Shown here: one piece after another, positions 59,920 to 64,000 of the stretch
Position numbering within the stretch: the stretch's first letter is position 1
Layout of the letters: the number at the start of each line of letters is the position of its first letter
Source of the DNA: Streptomyces sp. JJ66
Lineage (GTDB): Bacteria > Actinomycetota > Actinomycetes > Streptomycetales > Streptomycetaceae
Length of the DNA stretch: 64,000 nt
NCBI RefSeq assembly: GCF_019303495.1
Contig: NZ_JAEVFI010000010.1
Location: 13,995 to 77,994 of the forward strand
Reading direction: 5' to 3'
The notes under the pieces: generated by a model
What the model was told of the DNA's origin: nothing
Databases searched by the model: none
Seen by the model: the letters and a program-made list of their open reading frames with translations, nothing else
Translations under genes and position numbers: made by a program

Positions 59920-60632
59920 GCCGCCGTCGTCCGGCCCGCCGAACTGCACGCCGTCCGGCGGGCCGGGCACCGCGCCGCCCGGCCCGCCGGGCCAGGAAGC
60001 AGGACGAACAGCTCACCCGCCTGGCCCTCGCCGCCGGGGCGGTCGCCCTGGCCGTCCCCGCCGTGCCGTGGCTGCTCGCCCACTGGTGGATTCTGGTCGT
60101 CGCCGCCGTGCTCGCCGTGACCGCCGGGGGCCTGTGGTACCGGCACGCGCGGCGACGGGCGGAGCAGGACCGGCGCCGCGCCCGCGCCCTGCGGCTGCGC
60201 ATCGCCGCACTGGACGCGCTGGACCACCGGGCTTTCGAGTTCGCCGTACGGGATCTGCTGCGCCGCGATGGCTGCACGGCCGAGCGGCTTGGCGGCGCCG
60301 GTGACAACGCCTGCGACGTACGCGCGGTGGACCCGGCGGGCCGCGTCTGGGCGATCCAGTGCAAGCACCGCAGGGACGGGGACGGTGGCTCCGCCGTCGG
60401 CGTCGGTGTGCTGCAACAGGTCAACGGCACCGCACGCCAGATCCACGGGGCGGACGTCGCCGTCGTCCTCACCAACGGCCGCTTCTCCTCCAAGGCCACC
60501 CCGTGGGGGAAGCAGCACCGCATCCACCTCGTGGACCGCCGCGTGCTCGGCGAGTGGGCCGCCGGCGCCCGGCCCCTGTGGGACCTGCTCGACCGCGTCC
60601 CACCCCCGCGCCGGCCGACCGCGCGGTCCTGA
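59916..60632 (+). CDS. Membrane-anchored Mrr-like restriction endonuclease-fold protein
   Basis: The 238-residue protein begins with about 30 highly basic residues and has two hydrophobic segments (about 33-72). A basic coiled stretch and a PD-(D/E)xK nuclease domain of the Mrr_cat type follow (FEFAVRDLLRRDGCTAERLGGAGDNACDVRAV...WAIQCKHR). The Asp, the QxK pair and the downstream VLTNGRFSSKATPWG motif are all kept. Such proteins may cleave modified or foreign DNA, and the membrane anchor suggests action at DNA entry. The start ATG overlaps the preceding small ORF. Confidence 0.85.
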   Translation: MSRRRPARRTARRPAGRAPRRPARRARKQDEQLTRLALAAGAVALAVPAVPWLLAHWWILVVAAVLAVTAGGLWYRHARRRAEQDRRRARALRLRIAALDALDHRAFEFAVRDLLRRDGCTAERLGGAGDNACDVRAVDPAGRVWAIQCKHRRDGDGGSAVGVGVLQQVNGTARQIHGADVAVVLTNGRFSSKATPWGKQHRIHLVDRRVLGEWAAGARPLWDLLDRVPPPRRPTARS

Positions 60633-60707
60633 CGCGGCCCCGTGCGCACACCACCAGCCCGCGCCGCCGTGCGGTGACGGCACGTTGAAGAGAGAGGACA
60701 GCCCGGG

Positions 60708-60923
60708 GTGAACCTGACGATCGACGTGGCGGCCCTGCTGGCCATCGTCATCCTCCTGCGCCTGCGCCGACGCACGGAGGCCCGAAAGCGCTCCGACGAG
60801 CAGCTGACCGTGCTCATCGTGCTGGTCTTCGGCATCCTCGTCGCCCCCACCGGCTTCGGCGAGGGAGTAGCGGACCTCGTCGGCCAACTCACGCACGGTC
60901 TCTCGCAGTCCGGCAGCCCGTGA
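60708..60923 (+). CDS. Small membrane protein
   Basis: A 71-residue protein with two hydrophobic helices (residues 5-17 and 33-48) separated by a basic loop (RLRRRTEARKR). The GTG at 60708 follows GAGAGGA at about 9 nt. It is 75 nt downstream of the nuclease gene on the same strand and could belong to the same unit. No family is recognised. Confidence 0.6.
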   Translation: MNLTIDVAALLAIVILLRLRRRTEARKRSDEQLTVLIVLVFGILVAPTGFGEGVADLVGQLTHGLSQSGSP

Positions 60924-61147
60924 CTTCTCCCGCGCTCTGCGCTGTCCTCTGGTTCCTCCCCCTCGGCGCCTGCCTGCTCGGCGAGGGGCAGGAGAGCGGG
61001 AGCGCCTGCCTCCTTCCGGGGGGACCGTGGCCCTCGGCACGCCGCCGTGGTGGAGCCGGTATCAGGTGCTCACCCGCGCAGAAGGGGCCTGATGGCCACG
61101 GAGACTGGTTACCTGACCGAGGACGCTGACGCCGTGTCGGTGATGAT

Positions 61148-61420
61148 CTACCAGTGCCCTGCCCAGGTCAGACGCTGCGTCAGCAGGCGCATGACCTCCT
61201 CATAGCCCGGTCCGGAGAACAGGCGCATCCCCAGCACGAGGTAGACCACCACTCGCGGCGGTAGCAGCCAGGTGCGCTGTCCCGGGTGAGCGCACGCAGC
61301 GACCTCCCGGCCCACCAGATGCGGCGGAAACGCGCACGTCAGCAGCCCGACCGGGCTCCGGTCCGACAACCGCTCGTCCGTCTTCCCGCTTGACCTGCCC
61401 AGGGCGTGGCGACCAGGCAC
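61148..61420 (-). pseudogene. IS4-family transposase remnant (N-terminal domain only)
   Basis: The frame (90 residues) contains the IS4 N-terminal domain: SDRSPVGLLTCAFPPHLVGREV, then LLPPRVVVYLVLGMRLFSGPGYEEVMRLLTQRLTWAG. It then meets a stop, and the DDE catalytic part is absent downstream (60924-61147 has nothing recognisable). No terminal inverted repeats were found. An 8-bp inverted repeat at 61403-61436 could be the dcd terminator. Confidence 0.8.
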
Positions 61421-61502
61421 TCCTGCACGCCACGCCAGCCACTCGCTTGAGTCCCTGGTACCGCTGGTTAGTCCAGCGCTTCCCGCGCGGCGCTCACCTC
61501 AC

Positions 61503-62078
61503 TCACACCCGCGTCCGGTGGAAGTTCAGGAAGGACCGTGACGGTGTCGGACCGCGCTGGTTCTGGTACCGCGACCCGTACTGCGGCGAGCCGTACGGAT
61601 GCTCGGCGGGCGACGTCAGCCGGAACATGCACAGCTGCCCGATCTTCATCCCCGGCCACAGCTTGATCGGCAGCGTCGCGACGTTGCTCAGCTCCAGCGT
61701 GACGTGCCCGGAAAACCCCGGGTCGATGAACCCGGCCGTCGAGTGCGTCAGCAGACCGAGGCGCCCCAGCGAGCTCTTGCCCTCCAGCCGCGACGCGATG
61801 TCCTCCGGCAGCGTCACCACCTCGAACGTCGAGGCCAGCACGAACTCACCGGGGTGCAGGATGAACGGCTCGTCGCCCTCCGGCTCGATGAGCCGCGTCA
61901 GGTCGGGCTGCTCGACCGCCGGGTCGATGTGCGGGTAGCGGTGGTTCTCGAACACCCGGAAGTACCGGTCCAGCCGGACGTCGATGCTCGACGGCTGCAC
62001 GAGCGCCGCGTCGTACGGCTCGACCCGTACCCGGCCCGCGTCGATCTCGGCCCGGATGTCCTTGTCTGAGAGAAGCAC
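61503..62078 (-). CDS. dcd: dCTP deaminase
   Basis: The 191-residue trimeric enzyme deaminates dCTP to dUTP for thymidylate synthesis. Signatures are [54 protein letters not shown] with the catalytic Glu region, and [22 protein letters not shown]. The C-terminus [10 protein letters not shown] is that of the monofunctional actinobacterial form. GTG start at 62076-62078. It is a chromosomal core gene next to tRNA-Gly in many Streptomyces. Confidence 0.95.
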   Translation of the reverse strand: MLLSDKDIRAEIDAGRVRVEPYDAALVQPSSIDVRLDRYFRVFENHRYPHIDPAVEQPDLTRLIEPEGDEPFILHPGEFVLASTFEVVTLPEDIASRLEGKSSLGRLGLLTHSTAGFIDPGFSGHVTLELSNVATLPIKLWPGMKIGQLCMFRLTSPAEHPYGSPQYGSRYQNQRGPTPSRSFLNFHRTRV

Positions 62079-62159
62079 GCCGCCGAGCGTACGCGCACGG
62101 GCGGGGGCCGACCCAATCGGGCCCGCCCCCGCCCGCGCGTCACACTCCGCTCAGCACGC

Positions 62160-62327
62160 TCAGCAGCGTCCGGCACCCCGCACGGGCACCGCCTGCCGCA
62201 GCCGCGCGCACTTCGGACACCGCAGCAACCGCCCCGGCCCGATCCGCTCGCTCCCCAGCTGCTGCATCGGGAACGTGCTGGTGCTGAACTCGTGCCCTTC
62301 GGCACAGCGCACGACGGTGGACTCCAT
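62160..62327 (-). CDS. 55-residue zinc-ribbon-like protein
   Basis: A short but convincing gene: GGAGAG lies upstream of the ATG at 62325-62327, and codon use is GC-rich. The sequence contains RCAEGHEF (Cys8, His12) and LLRCPKCARLR (Cys37, Cys40), which could bind one zinc ion as a CHCC ribbon. It lies 81 nt upstream of dcd on the same strand and may be co-transcribed. Function is unknown. Confidence 0.7.
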   Translation of the reverse strand: MESTVVRCAEGHEFSTSTFPMQQLGSERIGPGRLLRCPKCARLRQAVPVRGAGRC

Positions 62328-62571
62328 CGACGCTCACTCTCCCCAAGTACGTGGACGACGCGAGGACGAAGGCCACCTTAGGGGACGTATCGCCCACCCC
62401 GCGGACCGCCACACCCCACCCACCGTACGCCCCGACCCCTGCCCTCACGCGCTGCTCCCGCACCCGCCCCACACGCCTGCCGCGGACCCCTCGGCCAGTG
62501 CGCTGGAGGTCCACGATGAGGTACAGTGTCCCGCGATGAGCAAGCCGCCCACCAGGGCACTTGCCCCTCAA

Positions 62572-62645
62572 GCGGGCGTAGTTTAATGGTAGAACATGAG
62601 CTTCCCAAGCTTATAGCGCGGGTTCGATTCCCGTCGCCCGCTCCA
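62572..62645 (+). tRNA. tRNA-Gly(CCC)
   Basis: It folds as a cloverleaf: acceptor GCGGGCG (62572-62578) with CGCCCGC (62635-62641), a D arm with AATGGTAG, an anticodon stem TGAGC/GCTTA with loop TTCCCAA (anticodon CCC), and a T arm CGGGTTCGATTCCCG. CCA is encoded at 62643-62645. Confidence 0.96.
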
Positions 62646-62651
62646 CGATGA

Positions 62652-62676
62652 AGGCCCAGGTCAACGACCTGGGCCT
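62652..62676 (+). terminator. Terminator after tRNA-Gly
   Basis: AGGCCCAGGT and ACCTGGGCCT form a perfect 10-bp stem with a 5-nt loop, followed by an AT-rich stretch. Confidence 0.8.
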
Positions 62677-62748
62677 AGCTTATTGTCTAGACCTCTCGGG
62701 GGCTGTCGTGCCCGCAGCGTGCCCCAATCCATGGTGAAGCACCGCTGA

Positions 62749-63018
62749 TCGGCAGGAGGGGGAGCGCGAAAGATCGGCGCCGCCAGCGGCATCAACGCCG
62801 CCCTGCAGGCCGAACTCGTCGTGCCGACCGGACAGGTAGTCACCATCGAAGTGGACGGCGTCCCAGCCGAAGGCGCCCGCCACCTGATCACCGACGAGGC
62901 GGACGGCGGCTTCGGGGTCCAGCACATCTTCGCCGCACGCCTGGCTTCGATGGACCTGGCCGCCCGAACGGGTACCGAGTTCGCGAAGCCGGAGCGCGGA
63001 GCCTACGAGGTGGACTAG
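62749..63018 (+). pseudogene. Start-less ORF downstream of tRNA-Gly (element debris)
   Basis: An open frame with coding-like composition (KIGAASGINAALQAELVV..., ITDEADGGFGVQHIF) follows a GGAGGGGG site near 62756. It has no ATG or GTG until 62821, in mid-protein-like sequence. It ends TAG one base before the next small ORF. I do not recognise the family. The setting after a tRNA suggests decay of an integrated element. Confidence 0.4.
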
Positions 63019-63183
63019 GTGCCGTTCACCGCCGAGGCCGTGCGCAGGCTGAACCTGATGCCGCCGGAACTGGCCGAGTTCATCGCGCAAAACACCGAGG
63101 CCATCGTCTCCGTCCTTCAAGCCGCCGCCTCCGCCCGGAGTTCCCCGACCTCGTCCGCGGGTACGTACCCGTCGTCCGTTTAA
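63019..63183 (+). CDS. Small ORF after tRNA-Gly, possibly frameshifted
   Basis: GTG at 63019 directly follows the previous stop. The 54-residue product begins MPFTAEAVRRLNLMPPELAEFIAQ (shown in part) and degenerates after AAASARSS. The neighbouring frame there reads EFPDLVRGYVPVVR, which looks more protein-like. A frameshift near 63138 is plausible. It overlaps the convergent yoeB stop by 4 nt. Family unknown. Confidence 0.4.
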   Translation: MPFTAEAVRRLNLMPPELAEFIAQNTEAIVSVLQAAASARSSPTSSAGTYPSSV

Positions 63184-63446
63184 TGATCGTTGTAGTGGAA
63201 CCTGGCTTTGATGATCTTCACAGCCTTGGCGTCGAACCGGTAGACCACGCGGTGCGTATCGTCAATCCGCCGGGACCAATAGCCCGACAGGTTGCCCTTG
63301 AGAGGTTCCGGTTTGCCGATGCCTTCGGTTGGGGTGCGCTGGATGTCCTCGATGAGGCGGACGATCCGACGCAGAGACTTGCGGTCCTGGCCCATCCAGT
63401 ACGTGAGGTCGTCCCAGCCTTCCGGGCTCCAGGTAATGTCCCTCAC
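63180..63446 (-). CDS. yoeB: YoeB-family mRNA interferase toxin
   Basis: An 88-residue RelE-fold toxin with the YoeB pattern: ITWSPEGWDDLTYWMGQDRK, LIEDIQRTPTEGIGKPEPLKGNLSGYWSRRIDDTHRVVY, and the catalytic C-terminus FHYNDH. It would cut mRNA on the ribosome. Its ATG overlaps the antitoxin stop by four bases (ATGA). Residues expected for catalysis (Glu, Arg, His, Tyr) are present. Confidence 0.92.
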   Translation of the reverse strand: MRDITWSPEGWDDLTYWMGQDRKSLRRIVRLIEDIQRTPTEGIGKPEPLKGNLSGYWSRRIDDTHRVVYRFDAKAVKIIKARFHYNDH

Positions 63447-63721
63447 CCGGCGCCCTCGGCCATGCTCCGCAGCTCATTCATGGAGGTGGTAACCGTGGGT
63501 TCCTGACCTGCCTTATCGCGGGCAACGGCTGCCAGCAGTCGGGCGGCGTTGGCGGGGGTGGACAGCAGGTACATGGTTTCCCGCCAGGCTTCGTAGTCGT
63601 CCTCGGACAGGAGCACGGCATTGCCTTGCTTGGAGCTGATACGGACGGGGGCATGATCCTCGTTGACCTGCTTGATGAGCGGGTAGAGATTGGCGCGCGC
63701 TTCGCTGGCACTGATTGTCAT
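63443..63721 (-). CDS. yefM: YefM-family antitoxin
   Basis: A 92-residue Phd/YefM antitoxin: MTISASEARANLYPLIKQV, then PVRISSKQGNAVLLSEDDYEAWRETMYLLSTP. The C-terminal tail neutralises YoeB. The ATG at 63719-63721 follows GGAAGG. Autoregulation through the palindrome at 63765-63782 is likely. Confidence 0.92.
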   Translation of the reverse strand: MTISASEARANLYPLIKQVNEDHAPVRISSKQGNAVLLSEDDYEAWRETMYLLSTPANAARLLAAVARDKAGQEPTVTTSMNELRSMAEGAG

Positions 63722-63764
63722 CGGGGACCTTCCTTCTCCCACTCACACCCTTACCGGCGCCATA

Positions 63765-63782
63765 TACAGTACCAGGGCTGTA
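63765..63782 (-). promoter_or_regulatory. Likely yefM-yoeB operator
   Basis: TACAG (63765-63769) and CTGTA (63778-63782) form an inverted repeat about 45 nt before the start codon. TATATG on the minus strand at about 63761-63766 could be the -10 box. Confidence 0.5.
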
Positions 63783-63914
63783 CCAAATAGCGTACCGGAA
63801 TGATTGAGGGCGGGGTGGTGCCCGCCACCGTCAGGCCCAGGATGCTCACGACGCATGGCCGTTGTAGGGGTCCTGGATGCCGCAGGCGGTTCCGGCGACC
63901 AGCCCGGGCGAACC

Positions 63915-64000
63915 TCACTGCAGCGTGGCGCTTCCGGGGCGCTGCCAGGCGGGCTTGACGGCGGCCGGGACGTCACTCCGTGGTGGGCGGGCGGAGTACG
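63915..64000 (-). CDS. Possible C-terminal fragment of a CDS at the window edge
   Basis: The minus strand is open to the edge and ends VKPAWQRPGSATLQ then TGA (63915-63917), with GC-rich third positions. Only 27 codons are visible. Family unknown. Confidence 0.3.
   Translation of the reverse strand, partial: YSARPPRSDVPAAVKPAWQRPGSATLQ

Noticed and set aside
60920..61129. ORF overlapping the stop of the 71-residue membrane protein
   Set aside because: A GTGA overlap exists, but the translation has no protein-like pattern and ends in Arg/Gly-rich sequence.

Overview
The window is very GC-rich actinobacterial DNA and almost certainly a Streptomyces chromosome. Evidence: GGAGG-type ribosome binding sites with many GTG starts, the dnaK-grpE-dnaJ-hspR operon with HspR (HAIR) operators, a proteasome activator of the Bpa/PafE family, a mycothiol-type isomerase fold protein, DUF397, SpoIIE-type PP2C phosphatases, paired PknB-like kinases and a second branched-chain keto-acid dehydrogenase cluster. 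No replication origin, rRNA, CRISPR array or intact insertion sequence was seen. One tRNA, tRNA-Gly(CCC), lies near the right end.

Left end (1-2.5 kb): a minus-strand, less GC-rich unit of three genes. They are a 57-residue peptide with a strong ribosome binding site, a TtcA/TilS-like PP-loop ATP pyrophosphatase and a free-standing histidyl-tRNA synthetase that runs off the window. The synthetase is not of the usual Streptomyces housekeeping type. I regard this as the best candidate for an undescribed system. 2.8-15.7 kb: SseB-like protein, FadE5-type acyl-CoA dehydrogenase with tandem operator-like palindromes, M18 aminopeptidase, a PAS/GAF/PP2C/HATPase sensor phosphatase, NHL-thioredoxin protein, nitrilase-family amidase, mycothiol-dependent-isomerase-like protein, an N-terminally shortened MFS transporter and a Uma2-type nuclease.

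15.7-27.3 kb: two receptor-type Ser/Thr kinases, a LuxR response regulator, the E1alpha-E1beta-E2 genes of a 2-oxoacid dehydrogenase, the proteasome activator, a surface protein and a quinone oxidoreductase. 27.4-29.1 kb is an accessory patch: the internally deleted remnant of an XRE regulator beside an intact DUF397 gene, and a VapBC pair. 29.5-36.2 kb: secreted SGNH hydrolase with a lectin domain, Yip1-like membrane protein, EtfD-like Fe-S oxidoreductase and an M23 peptidase. The promoter region of the EtfD-like gene shares a 15/16 match with the operator in front of fadE5. This suggests one regulator for an acyl-CoA dehydrogenase and the membrane enzyme that takes its electrons.

36.8-59.4 kb: the dnaK operon, a second PP2C phosphatase, S1 protease, SRPBCC protein, spermidine-synthase-like protein with DUF2617, aminotransferase, a second Uma2 protein, a lipoprotein, YbjN protein, clpB (HAIR-like operator), Spo0M, GlsB-type protein, and SulP transporter divergent from a MerR regulator. 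59.4-64 kb: a membrane-anchored Mrr-like nuclease translationally coupled to a 25-residue ORF and preceded by a possible SOS box, an IS4-type transposase remnant, dcd, a 55-residue zinc-ribbon protein, tRNA-Gly(CCC), decayed ORFs that look like integrated-element debris, and a YefM-YoeB pair.
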